The translations under genes were made by a program, and so were the position numbers. Below, one piece after another: positions 49,625 through 61,609 of a DNA stretch of 64,000 nucleotides. The stretch comes from Thuidium tamariscinum (taxonomy: Eukaryota; Streptophyta; Bryopsida; Hypnales; Thuidiaceae). The notes below the pieces were generated by a model, which saw only the letters and a list, made by a program, of their open reading frames with translations, searched no databases and was not told where the DNA came from. The stretch is taken from assembly GCA_947034885.2 (NCBI GenBank), contig OX344749.2:6649501-6713500 (forward strand). The letters are read 5' to 3'. Position 1 is the stretch's first letter. Every line of letters starts with the position of its first letter.

Positions 49625-49782
49625 GGTTGCTACAAGGAAACACAATAATCCATGTTTGGGCATAACTAAAATGGTGCTTTGATTGGCTCTTTTGGACACA
49701 TAGGTCAGACGCGCTGTAGTCAGGATTACGTAGTTCTACAAGTACTATGTCCAAAAACGTGAAGTGTTTCTTACAGTCACCC
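49625..49782. mobile_element. 158-bp miniature of the 4-bp-TSD family, TSD TGAA
   Basis: Left GGTTGCTACAAGGAAACAC and right (complement) GGGTGACTGTAAGAAACACT. Flanked by TGAA at 49621-49624 and 49783-49786. Interior GTTTTTGGACATAG resembles the start of the larger subfamily A copies, so it looks like an internally deleted form. Confidence 0.8.
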
Positions 49783-49786
49783 TGAA

Positions 49787-50415
49787 ATCTATACTTGACC
49801 TACATGTCTAAAATTTATATTTGACTTACATATCTAAAATATACACTATTTTTAAATGTTTTAAAGTCCATACTTGCGTGAGGTGTCATTTTTTGGATTA
49901 AGACCACGCAATTTGAAATAGCCTAATTAATGAAATATGCTATTTTAAACAAATTCACCATCTAACTATTCTATAAATACATTGTGACTAAAACAATATA
50001 CTAATGATATAAAACAATTACAAAAACAATTATGTAAAACTTGGTGCTAGTAAAGAAGACAATAGTTTAGGACATTTGTATACAACATGTGGTTGTATTT
50101 TAGTTAGTTGTAGTTAGACATTTTCTTCTTCTTGAGAATCACATATACCACAATTGTATACAAGAAGATCCAAATGTGTAATCAAAAGCTGCATCATGGA
50201 ACTAAGTGGCTAGCATGTTAGAAATTCATTGCTTGGTAAACTTTTCAATTTACTTTAGCATAGTAGGTTGTACTAACCCCACATGCCTTACTATTTCTCT
50301 TATGGTGTCATAGTCCTTTGAGGCTTGTGCCATACTACCAGTCAATGATTTTTGATCTCATTTAACATTTTTTTAATAGAATGGGTGACAAACCATTGCT
50401 ATCTTTACTTGAGAT
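49787..50415. other. AT-rich gene-free stretch
   Basis: No ORF, element end or structured repeat recognised. Confidence 0.5.
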
Positions 50416-50419
50416 TTTA

Positions 50420-52775
50420 AAGATTTCATCAAATTAACTCCTAAAGGTTTTTGACTATGTTTTCACCAAAAATGCTTCAAAACTGTCATTTTTTAGACAA
50501 CTATCAAATTTTAAGAATTTTTTTTTTAAAAACAAAAGTAACCATACGATCTTTTAGAACACAGATTTAAGAAGATGTGGAAAAAATTTGAGCAATTTCC
50601 GCCATGTAAATTGCAAGATATTAGTGTTTGAAGTGACAAAAATCATTTTTTTACCAATGCGAAAATTCAGGCAGCTATACTTTAGAAGACCATATATTGT
50701 GTGGAAAAATGTCCAAAATGATTGTAACTCTTTGGATTCATTTTTCAATTGAAGTTGGATCCATGCTTGAAAATTTTCAAATCATTTGAAATTGTACAAC
50801 ATATAGGAAAAAAATAGTAAGTAAAAAGAAGACAATCTCAGTAGTTGTAATGTTGTGTTAAATAATATACACTCACTGTTTTTATTTTTTTCAAAAATAT
50901 TAAAAATTGATTTAAACTTTTAAACTTTTTCAAACTTTTTTTGTAGTGTAGAGATTCTATAACTAGCCAAAACTACCTCAAACTAAAAATCCTCATAACT
51001 TTTGACTCATTAATCAAAATGGAATGATTCAAAGCTTTCCACTTAGATAAAAATCAAAGAAACCAACTTCAAATTTTAATTTCTTAAAAAAGTAATCTTC
51101 AAAGAAGTTTTTTTTTCTGCCTAGGTTGCCCACCAAGTAGAGAAAACAACATATAATGTCATAACTTTTTAACCATGTAGTCAAAACTTATGAAAATTGT
51201 TGGAACTTAAAGCTACTTCTTGGGCACATGCTGTGTAAAAATTTTTTTTTTAAAAACAAAAAACTCCATATGTAATGAGCTACCCGAAATTGCTATGTTG
51301 CCAAAAAACATAATTTAGTCCTTTAGGGATTAATGTCTACATTTCAAGCTGTAAATTAGACAAATTTTTGAAGGATTAGGGTTTGTTTTCTTTTCTATGG
51401 TATTCAAGATAATCAAAAAAAGATATAGTCAAGTGTTAGAACAATCTTCGGTTGTGATGAGAATCAATTGGTTAGTCTTTTCTCCATTTCATTATTTGCT
51501 TTTGGTGCATATAGGCCATAGGTGTATACTAGTGATTTTTTCCACTTAAATGGATTGGGTATACTTTCAATAGTGAAGTGTTGAAAGTGCTTTAGGCACT
51601 TAACACTTGATATTGAAATTCATGATTTAATAAAAGGTTTCAATGAATTTTATCCATGATAGACTCATCAATTTTCACATTTCACAATTTTCAATGATTC
51701 ACTTCATAGACTCTACAATTTTCATAGAGTTTGACATCCATCTTCTAAGACTACAAGTTTCTTCCTTTCCTTAGAATTCTCAACTCTTAAAGTCTCTCCA
51801 TAATTTTGCAAGATTCATATCTTTTGCATTGTTGTCAAATTAGGCAAGTCAAGCATTTTAGATGATTGAACATCCCGGACCAATTGACATGTTCGACAAG
51901 CAGTTGGAGAGATTAAATAGATGATGTGATTTTCTTAAAGAAGTTACATCAAATGGATTAGGGCTATTGGACTTCTTAGACAGGCAAAGCAAACAAAATG
52001 GTTTGGACAAACAATCCATCTATTGTAACAACCATGATCTTTTGTATGTAGTATTCTTCATCAATGACATTTCTACTTGCTTCTATAATGTCCACAATTA
52101 TCAACACCTTAGCCCCTAAAGGACCAAGTTGCATTTTCTGGCAACATAGTCATTTTAGAGAGCTAATTATGAATGGAGTTTTTTTGTTTTTTCTTTCAAT
52201 TTTTCACACAACACATGCCGAAGGGGTAGCTTTACGGCCTAAAAATTTTCATAACTGGCTTATGACTACATAGTCAAGAAGTTATGGCATGATATATGAC
52301 TTAATTTCTTTAATCTTGTAGCGGCTTGCATTGTTCAAAAACTTTTTTGAAAAATAAAAAATTGAAATTTGTTTATTAAATTTATATCTTTTTTGAAAGC
52401 TTTGATCATTTCATTTTGATTAATGAGATGAAAGTTATGAAGAGTTTTAGTTTGAGGTAGTTTGCGGTTAGTTACAGAATCTCTATTCTACAAAAAAAAG
52501 TTTGAAATCTTCTATTTAATTCAATTTTTAATATTTTTGAGAAAAAAATTAAAACATTCGGTGAAGATTGTTTATTAAAGTATTACAACCATTGGAATTG
52601 GCATTTTTCATAAATAAATTGTTTACAATTTTGTATTTTGAAACATTTTCTACTTCTTTCTACTTATTATTTTTTTTCCAAGTATGTTGTACAATTCTAA
52701 ATGATTAGAAGCATTTTGGAGCATTTTTGATGGAAACATAGTCAAAAACCTTTAGATGTTCGATGGAATTTGGTT
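50420..52775. repeat. 2.3-kb long inverted repeat (foldback)
   Basis: Left arm about 50420-51345 and right arm about 52085-52775 are diverged inverted copies in the same order. Shared blocks include CTAAAGGTTTTTGACTATGT, AATTGTACAACATA, ACTACCTCAAACTAAAA, CATTAATCAAAATG, ACAAAAAACTCCAT and CTATGTTGCCA. The left arm has an extra about 290 bp (near 50486-50780). The spacer of about 740 bp is non-coding. Part of the same sequence occurs as a single arm near 960-1220. The arms look old, with many differences. No transposase. Confidence 0.75.
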
Positions 52776-52975
52776 CATTTGTTTAAAATTAAAAAAAAAC
52801 AATTGTTTAGAGGTTAAAATCAAAACTTTATACTTAATGTAAACAAAAATTGTTGAATTTTCTCAAAACTTTGGACATAATTTTCTATTTAAAACTAAAT
52901 TGGTATAGAAGTGAGTTGCACTTAATTCGGCCGGTATCCTATGTTGTTCCAAAACATATATAAAAATGTATAAAC

Positions 52976-53720
52976 GGGTGAATGCAAGAAAGACTTGTAC
53001 TATTTGGCGTCACACTTTGAGTGATGGAGTTGTCATGAGCTATAACTTTTGAAAAATTAACTCTTTGAACTTGAAATTTTTATTGAAGATGGCTGACTTG
53101 ATAGTTATCAAAACCCTTGTTTTTCAGAAATTTTCAAAAATAATTTTATATTTAAATTCTAATTTCTCTAATTTGTCACACTTTGCGGTTTAGGGGTTTT
53201 TAGTACTGGGGAGTACTTTAAATTAAAAATTTAGAGCTGAGATTTCTAGGGTCTATTCCTACACTAAGTAGGCATTTTTCCATTGAAGGAAATTTAAAAA
53301 ATCATTATTCTCTTTCCTCTACATATGTGCTAATAAGCCTCCCTTGCGCGCACATTTTTGAACAATCCAGATAGTTTTCAGATCATTATTTTGGTGAAAT
53401 ACCTTTACCATAAAGTCTTCCCAAATGGATAATTTTTAATTTTAAGAAAAATTACTTTCCCTATTTTTTACAAATTAAAATGTGAAACTATAGTGAAAGT
53501 TATAATTTTCACGAAATTCAGCACTTTTCTAGTTCTCCTACTTAGAAAATTTTTCTATGATTTTCCTTCTTAGGCTATCTTCTTCTTAAAAATATATACA
53601 TCAAACATATTTTTCACTTTTTCTTAAAATTGATTTACTATTTATATAATACTCCCAAAGAAAAAAATGAGTACTGTGCAAAACGCTACGCTTTTCATCA
53701 GATCTTTCTTGCAATGACCC
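52976..53720. mobile_element. 4-bp-TSD MITE, subfamily B, TSD AAAC
   Basis: Ends GGGTGAATGCAAGAAAGACT and (complement) GGGTCATTGCAAGAAAGATC. 745 bp. Flanked by AAAC at 52972-52975 and 53721-53724. Confidence 0.92.
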
Positions 53721-53724
53721 AAAC

Positions 53725-56700
53725 CGAAGGTTTCAAGAGCATAAACTGAGTTTCCAATTTCTGTTATTTCGCTTGTTTTCCCAAACCAAGTAATATTCGG
53801 TTGCTAAATGTCCGGAACAGTCATTCAGCAAGTGAACCCAAAACCTAAATTTAGTTCACTGCATGCTCCGATTTTGATCGAATCAGCCAACTTTGGTTTG
53901 GGGTCAACCCTGGAGTTGTTTTTTCAGTGTACTTTCAACGCTGGTGTTCTTTTGGGTTTATTTACAACTTTCCACTTGCTACCCAATCCACATAGCACGC
54001 CATGGCATATTCGATCGGTTTGGATGCGGACTTGTTCAAAAAAATTCTTACACAGGTTCCGGTCACACGGCGTGACAAGCCGGCATCTTTTGCGGAAGGG
54101 GTGTGGACCTTTCAATGAAGCCTGTCGGTAAATTGAGGACTGGAACATCTTAATATCAACCGCGTGCGTGCATGCAGCGGTGCCTTAAGCGACTCGGCCC
54201 ACGAGTAGCTAGAGTATTTAGTCCGCACGACCCGATCACAACTAGTTCAATCACAAGTTGTGTATGATGCAGAGACAGTTCATGACGTCTATTTCGTGCA
54301 CGTGAAATTGGAGAATGATATTCCACTACATTGATCAGTGCGATTCAGGACGTGCTTCTTGAACCGCATTGTGTCCTAGTTTGTGGCCTGAATTTAAGTT
54401 CCTGTAAAGAAGTATGTCACAAGTTCAGGCTCATGGAATGAATGCCTCCAGTTTAACGAAATTGACGTTTTATTTAGCTGTTTATTTTTTTGGTAAGAAG
54501 TGGGGCAAGCCCATCGCTAAAGATCTAGTAAAATTCCGCATCGCACCCAGAGAACAAGGCCTAACCGACAGGCAGGAGATGAAGGCAGGCGACGAAGACA
54601 ATGAAACCAAACACCCAACTATCTTTCATCACCGGCTGCAATTAATGCATAGATAGTTTTCAAATTATGCCCGAATTCAAGCACGCAAGTCATTCCCAAG
54701 TATATGTACGGAAATCTTGAGTGGATGACATTCTGAGGAAACGGCCTCACTGGTAATTAACATCAATCAGAAGGTGCGATTCCTTGCCTGAAGTCTCGAT
54801 CCGAAGAATTTTTGTTTCATTCAATTCGGTCCTCGGTATTCATGCATGCATGTCGATCTGTAATGCAGAGGCTAGCTAGCTACTGATTAATCTTCGTACT
54901 TCGATTCCCGGGCCCTATATATCTTGGAGAAGTTCGAGGGCCAGCACTCTATACATCATCAGCTTCGATCGGTATGTCTAAGCGATTGGACTGGTGGTGG
55001 GAGTCAGAGCAGCTAATTTTGATACCAGACCAATGAATTATCGTTAATTTCGTTGAATTAAAGCGATTCCGTGCCAGAAATTGTGTTCCGAACACCAGGC
55101 CGCGGGACGGTCTGAACGCCCGTTCTCAAAGTACCAAAGTGCGGGCCAAAGTGCCAAAGTGGTGGAACCTCGCCAACGTAATGAAATTGACGTTGATTAT
55201 GGCTATAATCTGTCGGTTGAAGTTAACAGACAATTTAATTCACCTTGAGCTTTCTCAACAATATGGTTGAACTGGAGGACTGTTCTTTCGATTTTGTGCA
55301 TTTTGAGCATCCTGCAGGTTCCGTCGAAAGTTTTTACGAGCTAGTATTATGGTCACATTAGGTAAAATGAAGTGTTTCAGAGCGACTCAACTGTGGCCTT
55401 AACTTCAGGTGCACATGCAGAGCTCTAGAAACTAGGACTGGAAGAGATAAGCATGAGACAACCGAAAAAAGGGCCCATTTTCTTGAAAATCACAAATTTC
55501 AACGACCTGACATGCAGTTAATAGGAAAGAAAGAATAATTGAGACCCTTTCGACACTTTTGGCATTGAAGTATTTAACTGAGGTTTACAAACTCTGGACT
55601 TTGAGGTTGGCCATTCTATGGAATATGCCGCTCAAGTTTCTGTGATCGAGGCTGGGAGTCGTTACTAAATAAGCCTGTTAGGAAGTCAGAGCTCCGTCCG
55701 TATTGCGGCTGGATCTCGTGCTGGAGTAATTCAGCTTGTTCTGTCTGAGCAGCCAGAGACTGAGTCAAGGTCTGAATTTAAGGGTCTGGCACCACGTCAA
55801 ATAAATTACAGTTTGCTTTCTAAGCCAAAAAAAATACGGAGTCACTGTGCATCACATGAACCAGTTTGTTGCCGTACGTCGAAATTCTGTAAATATTCGC
55901 CACAATTTCCTTATGAAAGCACAAAATAGTCAAAAAATTTGACAACTGCACGACGTAGGCCTACATAAAGTAACAGGACCTCCAGGTTTTCAAAGAAACG
56001 TGTGCAACAATAATAGAAACATTTTGAGTTGTCAATTTTTCTTAACGTTTGGTTCTTGAATTAATGACGATGCTGCAAAGTTGTGTAAATTTCAACCAAG
56101 GCACAAAAACAGGCATATTCTACCCGACAATGGTCAGTATGTGGAGGTAGCCAGGGATTAATTGAGGGATAAATATTGGGAATGAATGAAATGATCGAAT
56201 GAACTGAATGTGGTGGGGTAAGGTGTGGGATAACAGGCAAAGGGAGACATGGGAGTTGCAACTCTTCAAGGCTACGGAGATGCGGCTGGAATTTCTGTTC
56301 ATGCATTAGAGAAAATCTGGACTCTCCAGAGGGCCACTAAGAAGTGGCAAAAGGGACCCTCATTACATTTATTTAGTATGAGGCAAAAATTTTCCCCTAT
56401 AGTTGTGATGGACAAGTGTCATGTGCTCAACAGTGCAGCCAAACGTCAGAGCTTCAAAATACGAGCTCTTCACCTTCATTGAATGAAAGCTGTAAAAACT
56501 GACATATTTTGTGTGGCAGTGAAGATATTCACAAAAGCTGAACCGCATTTCCTATCAGAAATCGGGCACTTTATACAGAAATCAAGCTTACACAGAATTC
56601 CTTATATAGACTGGCTTGTCAAAATTAGACGGCCCTCTGGAGAGTCGATATTTTCTCTAATGCTTTTGCTCTTGACCGACCAGGATTTCGCTGGCAACAA

Positions 56701-57015
56701 ATCCCGTAGGATTGATCTTCCAGGTACATTTATCATGTTAAAACTTCAAAATTGCTTTCTTAGAGTACATTCACACCAAGGGTACGTGATGAAAAAGTGA
56801 GATAAAAATTTTCACTAAAGTAGGATTAAGTGTACAAAATAAAGTTGATGTGAAGATAATGATGTTTTCCATGTGATTGTAAATATATTTGTGCACAAAA
56901 ATATAGAAAGTATCAATCTTCAAAGGAAAAATAAGGAATCTAAAGACCTCGACCTTTGTTGATATGTCTAAACACCCTCACTATTTCCTTTCTTATTTAA
57001 TTGTTTTGAAAATTA
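53725..57015. other. GC-normal spacer without a recognised gene
   Basis: Composition resembles genic DNA and ORFs of 77-107 codons occur at 53808-54131, 54414-54656, 56249-56482 and 56483-56800 (plus) and 56061-56306 (minus). None has a recognised domain, and no phase-consistent exon chain was found. A TATATATC at 54916-54923, followed about 55 bp later by a GTATGT donor-like site, looks like a promoter and first exon. A non-coding transcript or a decayed gene is possible. Confidence 0.35.
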
Positions 57016-57020
57016 TAATT

Positions 57021-57700
57021 TAGTGATTGCAAGAATGACTTGTCTTATTTGTTGTCCCCTTGGCCTTGGACAAGTGATTTTTTGCTCATAACTTTTGCAA
57101 AATAGTTCATGATATAGTCTAATTTTTTGAATTTTTAAAAATTATTTTAATATTTTTAAGCTGACCCCAATTGGATGTCTACCTTGGCCATTTTGAGGGG
57201 TTTTAGTATTATTTTCAACCCTAAATTGAAAATTTGAAGGTGAAAATTGAAATACAAAGACTTCTATTATAGTTACACAATCTTGTGAAGAGGTTTTTTA
57301 AAAATAGTAAAGTATTCATCTTTCACATGTGCTCAAAGTGCACCAAGGTACACTTGTAGAGAATACAAAATATTCTTTTGAAGGTGAAAATTGGCAAGAA
57401 GAAGCACCTTCAAATTTAAGACAAATAGATTTTTTTGTTTTTTTTGGAATATTTTTACTATTTTCTAAAAACAAAAATTTCAAACTACCTATTTTTTGTA
57501 TTTTTCATCACTCTCTGCGATAGTGTAACTTTTAGAGATAGATTTTTCTAAGTTAGAATTTTCACCTACATACTATTTAAAGTACTCTATAGATTATCCA
57601 TATTTTATTTTATAAAAAGAAATTTATTCTAAAAATCACAGTGCTGCAATACTCAAGGCCATTTTGAAACAAAATCGTTAAGTCATTCTTGCAATCACCC
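57021..57700. mobile_element. 4-bp-TSD MITE, subfamily A (reverse), TSD AATT
   Basis: Ends TAGTGATTGCAAGAATGACT and (complement) GGGTGATTGCAAGAATGACT. 680 bp. Flanked by AATT at 57017-57020 and 57701-57704. The ORF at 57329-57523 is internal and not conserved in other copies. Confidence 0.9.
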
Positions 57701-57742
57701 AATTGCAAGAGTTTGCAAGCTCAACCTTCATGTAAGCATATA

Positions 57743-58471
57743 GGATGATTGCAAGAAACACTTGTCTTTTTTTTTGTCCCCTTGACCTTCAGGAGGTAAT
57801 TTTTTGCTTATAACTTTTTCATCTTTTGTTCATTTGACTTGAAACTTATAATGAAGGTGCTTACAAAAGTTTTACATTTTTTGTAATTTTTTCAATTTTT
57901 TCAAAATTATTTTACTATTTTTAAACTGCCCCCGATTGGGTGTCTACTTTGGCCATTTTGGGGTTTTTTAGTCCTATTTTTGACCCCAAAATGCAAATTT
58001 TGAGCTGAAAATTGGCATGCAAGGACCTCACCTAAAGTTACACAAGACCACGAAGAGATTTTTTGAAAATACTATCCTGTTCAACCTCCACATATTGTCA
58101 AAGTCGCTGACTTTGTGCAAGTGTCGAGAATAAAATTTATTTTTTTCAAAGATGAAATTTGTTGGAAAAGAAAGAACTTTACTTGGAGAAAAAATTATTT
58201 TTGAATTTTCATTTTTTGAATTTTTTTACTATTTTTACCAAATTAGTGAAAAAAGAGCTATTTTCATTGTATTTTCCATTGTCTATAACATTTAGAGAAA
58301 AATATTCTTAGGTCTGAATTTCAAGAGACATAATATTCTCATTTCTCTTCAAATTATCCATATTTTTTTCAATTTAAAATTTTTTTATTTCAAAGGGTCA
58401 TAGGACTCATAGGACTCATTGATTTTGAGCCATTTTGAGCCAAAAACGGTAAGTGTTTCTTGCAACAACCC
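57743..58471. mobile_element. 4-bp-TSD MITE, subfamily A (reverse), TSD TATA
   Basis: Ends GGATGATTGCAAGAAACACT and (complement) GGGTTGTTGCAAGAAACACT. 729 bp. Flanked by TATA at 57739-57742 and 58472-58475. It lies 42 bp from the preceding copy in the same orientation. Confidence 0.9.
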
Positions 58472-58503
58472 TATAGAGCATTCTCAATGGTGTAATAGTA
58501 GGC

Positions 58504-58687
58504 ATGGTCAATTTCGTTAAAATGAAAGTATTCCAATAAAATGGCATGATATTCCGTTCAAATGGCACAACATTCTTGTTAAAATGGCACATTTTCTTCC
58601 TCTACTTCTAGGCCTCTATATCAAAATGGTACTCAAAATATGTCAAAATGGCACTTGGAATACCACCATTTTAACGAAATTGACTAT
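58504..58687. mobile_element. short MITE, TSD AGGC
   Basis: Ends ATGGTCAATTTCGTTAAAAT and (complement) ATAGTCAATTTCGTTAAAAT. 184 bp. AGGC flanks at 58500-58503 and 58688-58691. Same family as 46819-46986. Confidence 0.8.
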
Positions 58688-58700
58688 AGGCATAACAAAT

Positions 58701-58840
58701 GCAAGGAGATTATTTGGATTTACTATGTCGTAAACTCACTACTATTACCACATTCGAAGTGGTAAAATGAGTACCATTACCACTTTGAAGGTGGTAATGG
58801 TAGTGAGTTTACCACCTAGTAAACCCAAATAATCTTCTCA
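58701..58840. mobile_element. hairpin MITE, intact copy
   Basis: About 140 bp. AAGGAGATTATTTGGATTTA and its complement at the right end enclose a nearly complete hairpin built from AAACTCACTA and ATTACCAC repeats. This is the uninterrupted relative of the split copy at 46783-47096. Confidence 0.75.
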
Positions 58841-58894
58841 TAAAACCAATATGGTCTCATTTATGCTCTCATCTATAAACAAGTCACCATATAA

Positions 58895-59076
58895 AACGTC
58901 AATTTTGTTTTAATTGACAATATTCCATTACTTTGGTGTCTTTTTAGCCATGTAGCTTAAAAACAAAATCTATACATATCTTAGTTTGTAACCATAAATA
59001 AAAAATCTTTGTGAAGATATATGTCCCACATATGTTTTGGTTTGTGGAATATTGCCAATTTAATGAAATTGACGTT
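58895..59076. mobile_element. short MITE of AACGTCAATTTCG family
   Basis: 31-bp imperfect TIRs beginning AACGTCAATTT, ending inside with CAATATTCC. 182 bp. Flanks ATAA and ATTA differ at one of four positions, an eroded 4-bp duplication. It lies about 230 bp upstream of the unknown gene at 59310 and may be in its promoter. Confidence 0.7.
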
Positions 59077-59309
59077 ATTACGACATGTTGTAAGTTCCTG
59101 TGCCGACTTTGAGGTTCAAGAAGGGAACTGTAGAAAATGCCACAGGCGCCTGCAAATAACCTCCTTTGTGGTTTCACTTCTCTGTTTCTTAGATGAGTGA
59201 TTGAGTGGAACCAACAAATTTGAACTCGGCAAGAATTAAAGTGCGAAGAAAATAATGCAAATTTCTGCAGGGGTACCTCTCTCAGTCTGTACAGAAATTA
59301 TTCATTTAG

Positions 59310-61389
59310 ATGGGTCTTCGTTGGTCATGGAATGATGGTTGGCTTCTCAACATGGACGAGGTTTTAGAAACAGATTGGCCTTCTGTTCAAGAGGAATTCG
59401 TAAATTGCAAAAATGGCTCCCAATCCTTCTTCCAGGAACGCCTCACCAAGGAGTCTGAAAGAGGTGAAATAACACTCATACATTAATTGCAGCTTTTGCA
59501 GGATTCATAGTTTTAAAAAGACCCAATTCAATTGATCGTATTGTGAGAAACACATTTCTTATAAAGATCAAATTACATACCACCAAAATGAGTGTAGAGC
59601 ATCGTATGATTTGGTCAAAAAATAATTAAAATTGGACTATTTAAAGAAAGTTTTGATATGACCTACTCGAAACTGAAGTTAAAAAAGAAAAAGAAATTAT
59701 TTAAAAATTTAAAAACATGAGGTCCAATTTGGGGTTTTTTGGTTATTGCTTGATGCTTTATACATCTCCTGTGTTGCTGTGTTTCAGAAACTTCAGCCTA
59801 CAGAAATATTGGATCTGTTCCAAAATCAGGGTTTGCTTCTCAAGTCCATAACAGCATTTGTGGTTCAGCTACCAGTGCGTTTTTTTCCCTTGTTTTCAAT
59901 TGTTTTTGGGAAGAGATTCATACAGCAACGGATCAATTAATCTTGAGTTCCTTTTCATACGGACCTGCAACTCAACTTTTGAGTTTTGATTGATTGACAA
60001 GCATCAAGAGGCTGGTTTTTATCATGATTCAATTGGTGCTTGTAACAGAAATTTTTCCATTTTCTTGGTGCCTCATTTGAACTTAACATTATTCTGTAGT
60101 ATGCGTATTGCAATTGTATGATTGTACAGAGCGTCTTCGTTGTTTAAATAGGGGATTACAGTGAAACTGGTTGGTATCGAAACCACAGACTGATCTATAC
60201 CTCTCCTGATCTGCAAAGCTCTCTCGACTTGAATATCACAATTTTGTTGCTGATTCAAATGCGTAAATTTATCTGATTTGAATGTGCAGTCTCGTGTAAT
60301 GGAAGTGATGAGAAGCGAATAAATTGTATAAGTACCTGTGAAGGGGCAGTCAAAGAGTTGACAAGTGGAAATTCAAGCCAGGAGGGTTTGGATCCGTCGG
60401 CAATTTGGGACACAAATGATGACTCCGAAGTCATTCCCAACCGGGAAAAAAAGATTGGGGAGGACTTGGTTAGCAAGCTGAAAGGTCAGTATTCTCCTCC
60501 AAAGCTTGGTTCATGGAGTCTGTGTAATGAGTTGTGTCTGCAAAATACAATCATCACTCAGTGTATAACATTAATTTTTATCCTTCATAACTTTTGCATA
60601 CAGTATCCAAATGTCTCATTCTTTGGTGCAGTGAAACCTTGCTCCTTTCATTTGCCAACAGGAAAATATAAAAATTTGAAAAATCTATAATAATAGTAAT
60701 TGTGCACAGGAGAAAAAGTAGCAATTTTGGGTGTCCCTCTCAGTCCATTATTTTCCAATTCACACCAAGAGGGTGATTTCTTCTACGATTTACAACACTT
60801 TGCTTCATTACCCTGTGAACTTCACATGCATTGCATTCTCAATAAGGCTTGCCATGGGTTGATTGTCACAGGTGTAACTCAGAATTTTCTCTCTTGCTGG
60901 AAGTCCAATTCCCACGACAAGGTTATTTGCATGGTACTAAATCCAGAAATTAAATTGTCGCATTTGCTTGTATGGCTGTATCTTTGACTTGGCATGGTTT
61001 TTCTCGATGCAGTTGATTTAACATTGTGGAAATGGGATCATGGGGTGAGGATATTGTAGAAATGAAGGCGATGATGCTGGCTAATCCCTTACTCAGTCTC
61101 CAGTTTTATTATCCATAACAGCCTGAGTGTCCCAAGGTTGAGTACCTTGACATTTCAAATGTCAAAGAAAGAAAGAATTTATGAAAGTGTGCACACATTC
61201 CCTTGGTGTAAATAGCCAATTATATTTGTTGTGGACTTGCAACAATAAATGGAAGATGTCAATTTGAGTTCATGATTTTTCCAGGGAAGCAAAAATAAGG
61301 TTGAAATTTCCACTATCAGCTTGAGGGTCAGGTTTCAGAGTCTGTGGCAACTAGCAACTTGTGTGATTCTTTCATTAACAGCTGAGTGA
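59310..61389 (+). CDS. six-exon protein of unknown function
   Basis: Exons 59310-59463, 59788-59874, 60290-60484, 60710-60871, 61013-61044 and 61285-61389 join with consistent phases (leftover bases 1, 1, 1, 1, 0) and GT/AG sites to 735 nt, 244 aa. The protein starts MGLRWSWNDGWLLNMDEVLE, has a polar middle (about 80-145: DPSAIWDTNDDSEVIPNREK) and ends in a more hydrophobic part (GVPLSPLF, DFFYDLQHFASLPCELHMHC, LWKWDHGG, ending LATCVILSLTAE). A TAG sits immediately before the ATG in frame. I recognise no domain. The last two junctions are the least certain: reading through the intron-4 donor would instead end the protein at 60987. The precise phase agreement across six short exons makes a real gene likely. 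It converges on the P450 gene. Confidence 0.55.
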
Positions 61390-61609
61390 AAAAATTCTAC
61401 TTTAGGTACTGCGATTCTTATATTTACAGTCGGTCACATAATTGAGCTCCTCTTGCATAACATTCAGGGCTCACGAATCAGGAGCCTTCACAAACGGGCT
61501 GCTTTTCCTCTCTTGGCTTCAGTTCTTCGTCTCTTGAGTCTCATCGATGAACTTCATCCCCCAAATATGGCCGGCCACTTGGGAGCACTCGTTGGACGTA
61601 CACCCATTT

